From Pararhizobium qamdonense (GTDB lineage Bacteria > Pseudomonadota > Alphaproteobacteria > Rhizobiales > Rhizobiaceae): a stretch of 64,000 bases of DNA. Below the pieces are notes generated by a model. That model was not told where the DNA came from and ran no database searches. It worked only from the letters and a program-made list of their open reading frames with translations. The stretch is from positions 496,001 through 560,000 of the forward strand of contig NZ_CP119567.1 in the NCBI RefSeq assembly GCF_029277445.1, read 5' to 3'. The position numbers and the translations under genes are program-made. This document shows, piece by piece, positions 19,052 to 28,667 of this stretch (positions within the stretch are counted from its first letter, which is position 1; each line of letters starts with the position of its first letter).

Positions 19052-20710
19052 TCAGTCGGCCTGATAAACCGGCTGACCGGCAAAATAGGTGGTGAGCACC
19101 TTGGTCCCGGCGATATCCCTGGCATCGATCGAAAATATATCGCGATCAAGAACGATGAAATCCGCAGCTTTGCCGGTCTCGATAGACCCGGCACTGTCTC
19201 CAAAGCCGATGCTGCGCGCCGCGTTGATGGTGTAAAGCGGCAAAGCCTCTTCAAGGCTGATCGCCTGCTCGGGCCGGAAAACACCGGGATGTCCACGCCA
19301 GGGGTCTTCCCGCGTGATGAGCGCCGATAGTCCGGGCCACGGATTTGGAGATGGGACGATCGCCGGCCAATCGGAACCGATGGTTACAGTTGCACCCGAT
19401 CGGAGGATATCTCCGACGGGCCAGCAGCGATGGCCACGCTCCTCGCCCAAAAGCTGAATATTTCCGCTCAAGATTGAACTTGGAAACCACATGGGCGGGC
19501 AGATATCGGCCAAGACGTTCAAGGACGATAGCCGCTTTATGTCCTCGTCATCGATATAGGCGAGGTGCGCGATGGAATGTTGCGGCCCGTCAAAACCATT
19601 GGCGGCACGCACCTGCTCTATCGCGTCCAGCGTGGATGTAATGGCCAGATCGCCGATCGCGTGAATCTTGACACGGATACCCTGGGCATCCAGCGGCAAA
19701 ATCAGATCGCGCAATTCCTCAACGCTGTAAAACGGTGCGATAGACTGCGCTCCGCCATTCGCCGGCCCATAGGGAGCCTTGAATGCGGCGGTGATCGACC
19801 CCGGAACACCATCCATGAAATATTTCACGAAATCGACATTCACATAGTTCGAGGCATAGTCGTGCCGGTGCTCGATCACGGCAGGTCCGATACCATCCCG
19901 TTCAGGGGTGATGAGGTTATCGGTCGAGATGAATGTCGCGACCCGAACCGTCAGCTCGCCGCGCCTGTCGGCATCGCTGAACGCCTTCATGGTCTGCGCC
20001 GATGTTACCGCATGGGCGAACCCCGTGATCCCGCAGGAATTGAAAAGGCCCCCGGCATGCCGGATGACCATGTCAATTTCACCCTGTGACAAATCGGGCA
20101 TGGCTTCGAAAACCAATGCGCTCGCTGTTTCCAGAAGGAGACCAACGGGTTCGCCGCGATCGTCGAGCACGATGCCGCCATGATCTGGAACTTTCGTGTT
20201 GCGATCGATCGCGGCGGCGCGCATCGCGGCGGTATTGACGAAAAGCGTATGGCAGCTGATATCCCGAAGCACAGCCGGGCAGTCACCCGTTGCCTCATCG
20301 AAGCGCTTCAGGGCATCGGGGTGCGAGAGGACCGGCAGCAGCCTGCGTCCTTCCCAGCCACCACCCTTCAGCCATTGCCCTTCTGGAAGAACGGCCGCTG
20401 CGGCGCGTACGCGTTCCATCAGCTGGTCGAAATCGTCGCGCGGGGAAAGGGCGAGTTCGAACAGGGCTGCGCGTGCGCCTTCAAACGCATGGCAATGACC
20501 GTCAATCATTCCAGGCAGCACGATGCGTCCGGCGAAATCGAGAACCCGGGTGGCGTCGTCAATCAGGGGCGCAAGTTCGGCAAAAGACCCCGTTGCCACG
20601 AACTGACCATTTCGGATCGCCACAGCGTCAACCCAGGGCTTGTTGGGGTCGAGCGTATAAATCCGTGCATTCCGGATGACGAGCTCGGCCGTAGCGAGGT
20701 TTGACGACAT
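19052..20710 (-). CDS. Amidohydrolase (YtcJ-like, Amidohydro_3)
   Basis: 552 residues from the second of two nearby ATGs, chosen because GGGA lies about 7 bases before it; the first ATG (20716) is too close. Metal-dependent hydrolase: IVLPGMIDGHCHAFEGAR gives the HxH metal ligands, RVKIHAIGDLAI a further His, and VTIGSDWPAIVPSPNPW the catalytic Asp region. YtcJ-like enzymes hydrolyse N-acyl or amide bonds of small molecules, with unknown physiological substrates in most cases. Its place between a peptide-type and a PotABCD-type importer suggests it cleaves an imported amide. No signal peptide, so cytoplasmic. Confidence 0.88.
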   Translation of the reverse strand: MSSNLATAELVIRNARIYTLDPNKPWVDAVAIRNGQFVATGSFAELAPLIDDATRVLDFAGRIVLPGMIDGHCHAFEGARAALFELALSPRDDFDQLMERVRAAAAVLPEGQWLKGGGWEGRRLLPVLSHPDALKRFDEATGDCPAVLRDISCHTLFVNTAAMRAAAIDRNTKVPDHGGIVLDDRGEPVGLLLETASALVFEAMPDLSQGEIDMVIRHAGGLFNSCGITGFAHAVTSAQTMKAFSDADRRGELTVRVATFISTDNLITPERDGIGPAVIEHRHDYASNYVNVDFVKYFMDGVPGSITAAFKAPYGPANGGAQSIAPFYSVEELRDLILPLDAQGIRVKIHAIGDLAITSTLDAIEQVRAANGFDGPQHSIAHLAYIDDEDIKRLSSLNVLADICPPMWFPSSILSGNIQLLGEERGHRCWPVGDILRSGATVTIGSDWPAIVPSPNPWPGLSALITREDPWRGHPGVFRPEQAISLEEALPLYTINAARSIGFGDSAGSIETGKAADFIVLDRDIFSIDARDIAGTKVLTTYFAGQPVYQAD

Positions 20711-20791
20711 GCACATTCCCTTTTTTGCACTGAGTTCAAAGCTTCGTTCGAGGCGCGGATCGCAGCCCCGGCAGCGGTCGCAACGTGCTTT

Positions 20792-22468
20792 TCACTGCCG
20801 CATCATGAGGATCTCACCTTCCCTCACGCGCCCTGGGATCGCTGCAATCAGGCTCTGCGTATAGGGATGTTCCGGCGCTCCGAAAATGGCCGCACCCGAA
20901 CCGGTCTCGACGACCTCGCCTCGCCGCATGACCATGACGCGATCGCAGATCTGAGCGGCAACGCGCAGGTCATGGGTGATGAAAACAAGCGAAAGATCGA
21001 GTTCCTTTTTCAGCGCCGTCAAAAGATCAAGCACCTGCGCCTGAATGGACACATCGAGCGCTGAGACGGCTTCGTCGGCAACAATGATTTCAGGCTTGAG
21101 CGCCAGCGCCCTGGCGATACCGATGCGCTGACGCTGGCCACCGGAAAACTCGTGCGGGAAACGGTTCATGCTTTTCGCCTCCAGGCCGACCATCTCCATC
21201 AGCTCTGCCGCACGCCTGAGCGCCTCCGTCTCATTCTCGCCATAGGCAATGGGGCCGTCGGCAATGATGCGGCCGACTTTCTGGCGTGGGTTGAGCGAGG
21301 AATACGGGTCCTGAAAAATCATCTGGATGCGGCGGCGCACGGCGCGCAATTCGGCGCCATCCAACCGTGCCATGTCCTTGCCGCCCAAGAGGACGCGCCC
21401 GGACGACGGCATCTGGAGGCGCACGAGGCAACGGCCAACGGAGGATTTGCCGGAGCCGGATTCACCGACGATCCCAAGCGTTTCGCCCCGTCCGAGCGAG
21501 AAGGACACATCTTTCACCGCGTGAATATCGCGCTGCCTGTTAAACAAGCCGCCGCCCGTGTGATATGTCTTGCTCAAGCCTTCGACGGTCAGAACGGCCG
21601 GCATTGCCACCGTGGTCTCGGCACCTGACTGCAGCGCCGGAATGGCGGCAATCAGCTTTTTCGTATAGGGATGCCGGGGAGAATACAGCACCTTTTCGGC
21701 CGGGCCGCTTTCCACGATGCGGCCAAGCTGCATGACAGTGACATAATCGGCGATCTCGGCGACCACGCCAAAATCATGGGTGATGAACATGACCGCCATA
21801 TTGCGGTCCTTCTGCAATCTGGCGATGAGTTTCAGGATTTGCGCCTGCGTCGTCACATCCAGTGCAGTTGTGGGTTCATCGGCGATCAGGACCTGGGGTT
21901 CGAGCGCCAGGGCCATCGCGATCATCACGCGTTGGCGCTGACCGCCGGAGAGCTGGAACGGATAGGATTGCGCCGCCCGCTCCGGATCAGGCAGGCCCAC
22001 CTCGGTCAAAAGCTCCAATGCCTTTGTCCGGCGCTCTCTGCGCGTCAGCCTGTTATGGGCTTCAAAGACCTCTTCTATCTGAGCCGAAACCTTCATGAGC
22101 GGGTTTAGCGCCGACATCGGCTCCTGGAAAATCATGGCGATGCGGTTGCCGCGTAGATCATAGAGTTTTTCCGGTGGCTCTTTCAAAAGATCCACGTCTT
22201 CCAGCAGGATCCGGCCTTGCGCGACGCGCACCGTATCCGGCAAAAGCCCCATCAGTGCGTTGGCGGACATCGACTTGCCCGAACCGGATTCGCCGACGAC
22301 GCAGAGTATTTCCCCCGGGTAGAGTTTGAAATTGACCCGCTCGACAGCAAAGGCACGGTCTGCTCCAGCCGGCAGCGCGATGGAGAGATGCTCGATGCAG
22401 ACCACCGGGTTGGGGCGGCTTTTGGTGTGTTCGGGATGGATGATAGGTTCGTGGTTAAAGCCGGTCAT
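20792..22468 (-). CDS. Peptide/opine ABC transporter ATPase, two fused domains (GsiA/DppDF-like)
   Basis: 558 residues carrying both ATPase domains of an oligopeptide importer. First domain: [46 protein letters not shown]. Second domain: [31 protein letters not shown] and [12 protein letters not shown], where Ala replaces the usual Pro after the Walker B DE, a mild variation. Each half ends with the oligopeptide-type HPYTxxLIAAIP sequence. A strong GGAGGG ribosome-binding site precedes the ATG. Works with the permeases at 22478-24285 and the binding protein at 24355-25902. Confidence 0.92.
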   Translation of the reverse strand: MTGFNHEPIIHPEHTKSRPNPVVCIEHLSIALPAGADRAFAVERVNFKLYPGEILCVVGESGSGKSMSANALMGLLPDTVRVAQGRILLEDVDLLKEPPEKLYDLRGNRIAMIFQEPMSALNPLMKVSAQIEEVFEAHNRLTRRERRTKALELLTEVGLPDPERAAQSYPFQLSGGQRQRVMIAMALALEPQVLIADEPTTALDVTTQAQILKLIARLQKDRNMAVMFITHDFGVVAEIADYVTVMQLGRIVESGPAEKVLYSPRHPYTKKLIAAIPALQSGAETTVAMPAVLTVEGLSKTYHTGGGLFNRQRDIHAVKDVSFSLGRGETLGIVGESGSGKSSVGRCLVRLQMPSSGRVLLGGKDMARLDGAELRAVRRRIQMIFQDPYSSLNPRQKVGRIIADGPIAYGENETEALRRAAELMEMVGLEAKSMNRFPHEFSGGQRQRIGIARALALKPEIIVADEAVSALDVSIQAQVLDLLTALKKELDLSLVFITHDLRVAAQICDRVMVMRRGEVVETGSGAAIFGAPEHPYTQSLIAAIPGRVREGEILMMRQ

Positions 22469-22477
22469 CGATCCCTC

Positions 22478-23317
22478 CTATTTGCCACGCCGGTGCAGAC
22501 GCGGATTGAGGGCGTCATTCAGCCCCTCCCCGATCAGGTTGAGTGCCAGAGCCGTGAACAGGATTGCAGCACCGGGAAAGAAGCTCACCCACCAGGCTTG
22601 CCGGATGACGGTTCGTCCCGCACCGATGATGTAGCCCCAGGACATGACATTGCGGTCGCCGAGGCCAAGGAAGGACAGGGAACTCTCGATGAGGATCGCT
22701 GCCGCAACCATCATCGAGGCGAGCACGATGATCGGCGAGAGCGTATTGGGCAGGATCTGGCGCCAGATGATCGTCCAGTGCCCCTGACCGGACAGAACGG
22801 CAGCCTCGACAAACTCACGGGACTTCAAGGACATGACCTCCCCCCGCAACAGGCGGGCCACAGGCGGCCAGGACACAAGGGCGATGGCTATGACGATCGA
22901 TGCGATGGACGGCTGGAATATCGCAACCAGGACCACGGCGAGGGTGAAACTCGGAGCAGACTGGAAAAACTCGGTGAAGCGCATGAGAATATCATCGACC
23001 CAACCGCCGAAATAACCGGCGGCAGCACCGATCGGAATGCCGATCAGGAGAGAGACGGCCGTCGAGACGAGACCGACAAGCAGCGAGACGCGTGCGCCGT
23101 GGGCAATGCCGGCGGCCAGATCACGGCCCATCGGATCGGTTCCAAGCCAAAATCCATCCATCGTGAACGGCGGGATGAACGGACGCTGCACCATGGCCCA
23201 GGGCGATTTGGGAAACACAAAGGGAGCGGCGGCGGACAGGACGATCACAAGGCCGAGAATGACGACGCCGAGCACTGCGCCCTTGTTGCACGAGAAACGT
23301 TTCCAGAATTCCTTCAT
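22478..23317 (-). CDS. Peptide-type ABC transporter permease (DppC-like)
   Basis: 279 residues, start MKEFWKRFSCNKGAVLG at ATG 23315-23317, which overlaps the stop of the DppB-like gene as ATGA. Typical DppC layout: short N-terminus and one helix, periplasmic stretch containing FWLGTDPMGRDLAAGIAHG, then the permease domain with the EAA-type FVEAAVLSGQGHWTIIWRQILPNT. The C-terminus LIGEGLNDALNPRLHRRGK is the standard DppC ending. The longer frame extending upstream is antiparallel noise within dppB. Confidence 0.92.
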   Translation of the reverse strand: MKEFWKRFSCNKGAVLGVVILGLVIVLSAAAPFVFPKSPWAMVQRPFIPPFTMDGFWLGTDPMGRDLAAGIAHGARVSLLVGLVSTAVSLLIGIPIGAAAGYFGGWVDDILMRFTEFFQSAPSFTLAVVLVAIFQPSIASIVIAIALVSWPPVARLLRGEVMSLKSREFVEAAVLSGQGHWTIIWRQILPNTLSPIIVLASMMVAAAILIESSLSFLGLGDRNVMSWGYIIGAGRTVIRQAWWVSFFPGAAILFTALALNLIGEGLNDALNPRLHRRGK

Positions 23318-24285
23318 GATGTCACCCGGATTCTCGGATCGACGATGCGATAGAGCACGTCTGTGATCAGATTGAAGAGAAGCACCATCGCGGCGGACAT
23401 GATGAAGACGCCGAGCAGGAGATTGTAATCGCGCTGCGATAGGGCATCGAACATCAGGCGGCCGATGCCCGGCCAGGCAAAAACGGTTTCGATCAGGACC
23501 GCGCCGCCGACGAGCTGACCGGCCTGGAGACCAGCGAGCGTCACGACCGGCAGGATCGCATTGCGAAGGACATGGCGGCGCTGAACCACCGCCGGGCGAA
23601 GGCCCTTGGCTTTGGCAGTCTTGACAAAATCCATCGTATTGACCTCCAGCATCGAGGCCCGGGTCATGCGTGCATAGATCGCCATGAAAAAGAGCCCGAG
23701 CGTCGAGGCCGGCAAGATGAGATGCTGCAAAATGTCCAGCATGCGCCTGACACCGGTATAGCCGGCGCCGACCGTCTCGTAGCCGAACCCAGGAAGCCAT
23801 CCGAGCTGGACCGAAAACAGCAGGACAGCCATCAATGCCAGCCAGAAGAGCGGCGTTGCATAGAACAGCAGGGCGACTGTCGAAATCAGCGTATCCGACC
23901 AGCGGCCCTGCCGCGCGGAGGCAAATGCACCCGCCGCAATGCCGAGTACGAGCGAAATCACGAAGGCTGCAACCGACAGCATCAAAGTCGCCGGCAGCCG
24001 GTCGATGATCAGGTCGAGGACGGGAACCTGCTGCCGGTAGGAATAACCGAAGTCGAATTTCACCACCGAAGAAAGATAGGCAAAAAGCTGCATGTAGAGC
24101 GGTTTGTCGAGACCGAAGCGCTCGCGCAATTGCTGCAGGAAAACTTCATCCGCCGCTCCAGACTCTCCAGCCATAATCGTTGCCGGATCGCCGGGTGCTG
24201 CCCGGATCAGGAAGAAGTTGAGGATGGCGATACAGAGGAGGATAAGAGCGGCTTTGAAAAGCCGTTCGGTAATGAACCGTGCCAT
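23314..24285 (-). CDS. Peptide-type ABC transporter permease (DppB-like)
   Basis: 323 residues with six predicted helices. N-terminus ITERLFKAALILLCIAILNFFLIRAAPGDP is the classic DppB start. FGLDKPLYMQLFAYLSS and FGYSYRQQVPV follow, and the EAA motif FVKTAKAKGLRPAVVQRRHVLRN lies mid-protein. Forms the channel with the DppC-like partner. It lies 69 bp after the binding-protein gene; that gap contains a CGGCCG-ATAGGAC-CGGCCG hairpin (24334-24352). Confidence 0.92.
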   Translation of the reverse strand: MARFITERLFKAALILLCIAILNFFLIRAAPGDPATIMAGESGAADEVFLQQLRERFGLDKPLYMQLFAYLSSVVKFDFGYSYRQQVPVLDLIIDRLPATLMLSVAAFVISLVLGIAAGAFASARQGRWSDTLISTVALLFYATPLFWLALMAVLLFSVQLGWLPGFGYETVGAGYTGVRRMLDILQHLILPASTLGLFFMAIYARMTRASMLEVNTMDFVKTAKAKGLRPAVVQRRHVLRNAILPVVTLAGLQAGQLVGGAVLIETVFAWPGIGRLMFDALSQRDYNLLLGVFIMSAAMVLLFNLITDVLYRIVDPRIRVTS

Positions 24286-24354
24286 GGCGTGATCCCGTTG
24301 ATGTTGCGGCTGGAAAACCGGCAGCTGAAAGGGCGGCCGATAGGACCGGCCGGA

Positions 24355-25902
24355 TCATTTCTCGATATAGACATCGCGCATGGCATCGGAGATGCCATTT
24401 GCCGTGGTCACGACATTCTTGAATTTACAATTGGAGAGGATGGGAAAGCCCAGTTCGAGCAACCACGCGACAGGCGCATCTTCGAGGATCTTCGCCTGGA
24501 CCTGGTCATAGAGTTTCTGCCGCTCGGATGCCGGATAGGCAATGGCTGCCGCATCGAACAATGCATCGGCCTCAGGATTGGAATAGCCCGCGACATTGTT
24601 GAACGGATTGCCCTTCATGATCTGCGATGTCTTGTAGTGACGGTCGCCGCCGATGGCGGGATCGCCATATTGATAGACAAATGTGAAGGCCAGATCGAAA
24701 TCCCAGTTCGAGACGCGCTGATTGTAGCTCGCGGTATCGCCCGTTTGAATTTCGACGGGGATACCGATCTCTTCGAGGTTTTGTTTCACGGCCTCGGCCC
24801 AGCGCTGCCAAGTCTCGCCATAGGGCGTGGGCAGCAGCCGCAACGGTCTGCCATCATAGCCGCTTTCCGCCAGCAGGGCTTTGGCCTTTGCAGGATCGTA
24901 GGAATATTGCGGCTCCTGCTTGCTGTAGAACGGCAGCAGCGAGGAGAAAGGACTTGTGGCTATCTTTCCATATCCGTTCCAGAGAACGTCCTTGGCGAAG
25001 TCGCGATCGAGCGCAAACTCGACGGCCTGGCGGAACTTCAGGTTGTCCATGGGCGCGACGCGGTTGTTCATCCAGATCATGGCGAGCGGCGCGTTATATT
25101 CTTGTCCCTTGTCGGTAATGCATGTGTTGGGGAGCTGCGACAGGCGCGGAATGTCAAAGTTCTCGACCGATCCCCCCGGTAAAATATCGACATTGCCGGT
25201 TTCATAGGCAATGGCCCGCGAGGCGGCATCCGGGATGATCTGATAGATTAGCTCGTCGAGATAAGGCTTTCCCTTGATGTAATAATCCGTGTTCCGATCA
25301 AGCTTGATGTAGGACCCCTTCTTCCACTCCGTCAGTTTGAACGGCCCGGTCCCGACAGGCGATTGATTGGCCGGATTTGCCGCATAATCGGTGCCTTCGT
25401 AAATGTGTTTGGGAACAATCGGCATGGTGGCGAAGGACAAAGCCCGGATGAAAGGCTCGAAAGGTCCCGTCAACGAAAAGACAACGGTTTTATCGCCGGG
25501 TGCAGTGACGCTCTTGACGCGCGTCATGATGTTGCGATGACGCGGCTGCGTTTTCGTCAGGAAGTCATTGACCGTGAACAGGACGTCTGCAGCCGTCATC
25601 GGCTGGCCGTCGTGCCAGATTATGTTGTCTTGCAGGTGGAACGTATATGTGGTGCCGTCCGGCGAGATGTCCCAAGACTTTGCCAGGGAAGGCATGGGAT
25701 TGAGCTTCTCGTCGTAGCGCAGCAGGCCTTCGTAGATATTCCCGCCTATGTCGAGCGCCGGCGCATTGGTCGTGATGCCGATCATGATGCTGGGTGGTTC
25801 TGGTTGGACAATGAGATTGGCGACGCCGCCGGGAGCGGGCTCTGCAAGCGCGGTACCTGTCAACAGCGACACTATAAGCGGTAGAAATATCGTTCGGCGC
25901 AT
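24355..25902 (-). CDS. Peptide/opine ABC transporter periplasmic binding protein
   Basis: 515 residues from ATG 25902 (MRRTIFLPLIVSLLTGTALA), a signal peptide probably cleaved after residue 20. The rest follows the SBP_bac_5 (DppA/OppA) pattern: YEGLLRYDEKLNPMPSLAKSW, TYTFHLQDNIIWHDGQPMTA, VGTGPFKLTEWKKGSYI and LDRDFAKDVLWNGYG. AAAGGGGAAAA lies before the start. It would bind peptides, opines or similar conjugates in the periplasm. Clustering with an amidohydrolase and an aminotransferase suggests an amide or amino compound. Confidence 0.9.
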   Translation of the reverse strand: MRRTIFLPLIVSLLTGTALAEPAPGGVANLIVQPEPPSIMIGITTNAPALDIGGNIYEGLLRYDEKLNPMPSLAKSWDISPDGTTYTFHLQDNIIWHDGQPMTAADVLFTVNDFLTKTQPRHRNIMTRVKSVTAPGDKTVVFSLTGPFEPFIRALSFATMPIVPKHIYEGTDYAANPANQSPVGTGPFKLTEWKKGSYIKLDRNTDYYIKGKPYLDELIYQIIPDAASRAIAYETGNVDILPGGSVENFDIPRLSQLPNTCITDKGQEYNAPLAMIWMNNRVAPMDNLKFRQAVEFALDRDFAKDVLWNGYGKIATSPFSSLLPFYSKQEPQYSYDPAKAKALLAESGYDGRPLRLLPTPYGETWQRWAEAVKQNLEEIGIPVEIQTGDTASYNQRVSNWDFDLAFTFVYQYGDPAIGGDRHYKTSQIMKGNPFNNVAGYSNPEADALFDAAAIAYPASERQKLYDQVQAKILEDAPVAWLLELGFPILSNCKFKNVVTTANGISDAMRDVYIEK

Positions 25903-25997
25903 GATTTTTCCCCTTTTTAACTCATCTCTGCGTTGCCTGTCTTCGGGCTGAAAATGCCCGGATGACGGCAACGTTGCCTTCCCCAATCCATGCATCC

Positions 25998-26022
25998 GCC
26001 GGGCGCGTAACGCGCCTCCGGC
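25998..26022 (-). other. GC-rich hairpin between aminotransferase and binding-protein genes
   Basis: GGCGCG-TAA-CGCGCC (26002-26016) with further flanking pairing at GCC (25998-26000) and GGC (26020-26022). It lies just after the aminotransferase stop on the leftward transcript. No T-run follows, so it is more likely an mRNA processing or stabilising hairpin than a full terminator. Confidence 0.4.
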
Positions 26023-26028
26023 GCATCC

Positions 26029-27414
26029 CTATCCGTTAAAGACACCCTCTGCGGTCAACTCCGCCTCCAGCAGATCGAGCGCCTTGGCAATGGCTGCGAT
26101 GATCACGTCGATATCCTGTTCCTCGATGATCAGCGGCGGGGCGATGCAGAGGGAATCGCCGAGGGACCGCAGGATGACGCCTTGTGCGCGGACCAGATCG
26201 GACAGGCGCAATGCTGCTTTCACGGATTTGGCAAAGGGTTCCTTGCTCTCTTTGTCGCAGACGAGCTCGATAGCTGCCATCAGGCCCATGCCGCGCGCCT
26301 CGCCCACCAGCGGGTGGTTCTCGAATGCCTTGATTTTCCGTTGGAAGCCCGGCGCGAGCGTGCGGACGTGACCGAGAATATCGTCTTCCTGATAGATGCG
26401 CAGCGTCTCGAGCGCGACCGCGGCAGATACCGGGTGGCCGCCATAGGTATAGCCGTGCCCGAAACCGTTCAGCCGGTGTGTCTCATCGGCAATCACCTGA
26501 TAGACATCATCGCTGATCAGGAGAGCCGAAATCGGCAGGTAGGCGGAGGACAGGCCTTTTGCGCAGGTCAGCATGTCCGGCTTGATGCCGAAGGCATCAG
26601 AGCCCCAATAATGGCCGGTGCGGCCGAAACCACAGATCACCTCGTCGACCGCCAAAAGCACGTCATGCTGTTTCAAGACGGCCTGGATCTTGTCGAAATA
26701 GGTTGCCGGCGGCACGACGACACCGCCCGTGCCCATTACAGGCTCGGCGAAGAATGCGGCGACCGTATCGGCGCCTTCGCGCGTGATCATGTCGTCCAGC
26801 TCCTGCGCCAGGCGCGTGGCGAAGGTCTCTTCGGTTTCGCCGGGCAGTCCGTCGCGGTAAAAATGCGGGCAGGATACGTGAAGAAAGCCCGGAAGCGGCA
26901 GTCCCCACTGGACATGCATGTTTGTGAGGCCGGTCAGGCTGGCGGAACCGATGGTCGTGCCATGATAGGCGCGCATGCGGCTGATGATCTTGCGCTTTTC
27001 CGGCTTGCCGCGTGCGGCGTTGTAGTACCAGGCAAACTTGATGGCCGAATCCGTCGCCTCGGAGCCGGATGCAAAAAATATCGCCTTGGAAAGCGGCTCT
27101 GGCGCATTTTTAAGCAGCGCTTCGGCGAGATCGATCACCGGCTCGCTGGTGCGATGGGCGAAATTCTGGATATAGGGCAGTTCCAGCATCTGTTTGTAGG
27201 CGGCGTCGGCCAGGCGTTTCTCGCTGAAACCGAGCGATGTGCACCAAAGCCCGGCCATGCCCTCCAAAAACCGGTTTCCCGCCGTATCGGTCACATAAAC
27301 ACCGTCGCCCTTGCGGGCGATGGCAGGACCCGTCTGCTCGTGCAGGCGCGCATCCGTTTGAGGATGTAGTTGAAACTTGATGTCCCTGGCAAAAGGAGAG
27401 TTGATGGCGTCCAC
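26029..27414 (-). CDS. Class III PLP-dependent (omega) aminotransferase
   Basis: 461 residues from a GTG with GCAGGAG about 9 bases upstream; the longer open frame (to 27555) has no ribosome-binding site or family N-terminus. Substrate and PLP motifs: FFASGSEATDSAIKFAWYY (about residues 113-131), RAYHGTTIGSASLTG, LLAVDEVICGFGRTG with the PLP Asp at about 257, and CAKGLSSAYLPISA with the catalytic Lys at about 286. Such enzymes move amino groups from polyamines, beta-alanine or other omega-amines to pyruvate. First gene of the leftward series that includes two importers, so it likely deaminates an imported amine. Divergent from an AraC regulator. Confidence 0.9.
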   Translation of the reverse strand: MDAINSPFARDIKFQLHPQTDARLHEQTGPAIARKGDGVYVTDTAGNRFLEGMAGLWCTSLGFSEKRLADAAYKQMLELPYIQNFAHRTSEPVIDLAEALLKNAPEPLSKAIFFASGSEATDSAIKFAWYYNAARGKPEKRKIISRMRAYHGTTIGSASLTGLTNMHVQWGLPLPGFLHVSCPHFYRDGLPGETEETFATRLAQELDDMITREGADTVAAFFAEPVMGTGGVVVPPATYFDKIQAVLKQHDVLLAVDEVICGFGRTGHYWGSDAFGIKPDMLTCAKGLSSAYLPISALLISDDVYQVIADETHRLNGFGHGYTYGGHPVSAAVALETLRIYQEDDILGHVRTLAPGFQRKIKAFENHPLVGEARGMGLMAAIELVCDKESKEPFAKSVKAALRLSDLVRAQGVILRSLGDSLCIAPPLIIEEQDIDVIIAAIAKALDLLEAELTAEGVFNG

Positions 27415-27548
27415 GATCGGATACTCCTGCTTTTCACATTCCCACGATTTGGCGGGATCTGATGACAGCCATCTAGCGACAGAGGCGGCGTTCAATTCCT
27501 TGCAAATCACGACAGATTCATTGCAATACGTGACGCGTGATCGGACCC

Positions 27549-27565
27549 TTGGCATGCGGCTTGCT
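27549..27565 (+). promoter_or_regulatory. Sigma54 (RpoN)-type promoter candidate upstream of the AraC gene
   Basis: TTGGCATGCGGCTTGCT matches the -24/-12 consensus TGGCAC-N5-TTGCW closely. GG (27551-27552) and GC (27563-27564) are separated by the required 10 bases. The predicted start lies about 25 bp before the AraC ATG. An upstream activator would be required; none is identified here. Confidence 0.45.
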
Positions 27566-27602
27566 TTTTCATAGGCTGAAATACACCTGCCCTGGACCGC
27601 CC

Positions 27603-28640
27603 ATGAAAACCGTCCCCACCATCCGCGTGCATCTTCTGAGGCTTTTCGTTGAAACGCTGATGAAGCGGCAGATCGATCATGAGAGCTTTTTGAAGCGCCA
27701 CGGTCTCCGGCTTGCCGATACCTATGACGCCTATAGGCGCATGCCTTTGCCGCAATACATCCTGTTTCAGGAGGAAATGGCCGACATTCTGGGCGATGCG
27801 ACCCTTGGCCTGCGGCTTGGGGCAGAAGCCATCGACTACACGCCCGGTTCGTTCAGCCTCATCATCAACGCCGCCAGCAGCCTTGGCGATGCGCTGGTGG
27901 CGTTTTCCAGCTATGCGCGCGCCATGAACGAAGGCTGGAGCCTGACGCTCATCGCCGGGGAGCGCGGCGCCGAGTTCACCTACGAATATGAAGGCGGCGA
28001 CTGGTCCGCTTCCGTGCAGGATGTGGACTATTCCGTGGCCAATATCTGCGGGCAGATCCGCCGCCGCATGGGGCCCGGATGGGCACCGCTGGAAGTGCAT
28101 TTCCGCCATGCGGGGCAGATGCGCCGGCAATATGAAGCCGTGCTTGGCTGCCCGGTTTATTTCGAGCAGAAAAGCAATTGCATCGTCGTGGCACATGACG
28201 ATCTGAAGCGCCAGGTCGGTGGCGCCAATCCCGCCATGCGCAGTTTTATCGACAGCCAGATGCGGCATCTGGAAAATGAAATGCCGGCCGATGACCGCAC
28301 GTCCGACAAGGTCCGCCGGGTGATCATGCAGAAACTCGGCTCGCAAAAAGTCAGCCTTGAACGGGTGTCGAAAGAACTGGGCCTTTCCGCCCGCAGTCTC
28401 CAGCGCAGACTGGCGGAGGAAGGCGTCGGTTTCCGTGAATTGATCACCGGCCAGCGCCGCCTGATTGCCGAAAGCCTTTTGACGCGCGCAAGGCGTGGCG
28501 CCATCACCGGCATCGCGCTCAGCGCCGGCTATTCCGACGCCGCCGTCCTGTCGCGCGCCTTCAGAGGCTGGACCGGCGAATCCCCACGCGATTTCGTCAA
28601 GCGGCGAAAGCGGGATACCGCTGGCGAGACGATGCCGTAA
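27603..28640 (+). CDS. AraC-family transcriptional regulator (OruR/ArgR-like architecture)
   Basis: 345 residues from ATG 27603 (MKTVPTIRVHLLRLF). The N-terminal part (about residues 20-205) resembles the PF12625 arabinose-binding-like domain found in OruR-type regulators: ILGDATLGLRLGAEA and YTPGSFSLIINAAS. The C-terminal helix-turn-helix domain reads VSKELGLSARSLQRRLAEEG, then ITGIALSAGYSDAAVLSRAFR and WTGESPRDFVKRRK. Regulators of this architecture often control amino-acid or amine catabolism, which fits the divergent aminotransferase and importer genes. The upstream 22 codons of open frame were excluded for lack of a start signal. Confidence 0.88.
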   Translation: MKTVPTIRVHLLRLFVETLMKRQIDHESFLKRHGLRLADTYDAYRRMPLPQYILFQEEMADILGDATLGLRLGAEAIDYTPGSFSLIINAASSLGDALVAFSSYARAMNEGWSLTLIAGERGAEFTYEYEGGDWSASVQDVDYSVANICGQIRRRMGPGWAPLEVHFRHAGQMRRQYEAVLGCPVYFEQKSNCIVVAHDDLKRQVGGANPAMRSFIDSQMRHLENEMPADDRTSDKVRRVIMQKLGSQKVSLERVSKELGLSARSLQRRLAEEGVGFRELITGQRRLIAESLLTRARRGAITGIALSAGYSDAAVLSRAFRGWTGESPRDFVKRRKRDTAGETMP

Positions 28641-28667
28641 TAGGTTTTGGCACGACCAATGTGGCCG

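Noticed and set aside
23572-25182. 536-codon rightward frame over the DppB-like and binding-protein genes
   Set aside because: It crosses two well-supported leftward genes and their boundary, so it cannot be a separate real gene on present evidence.
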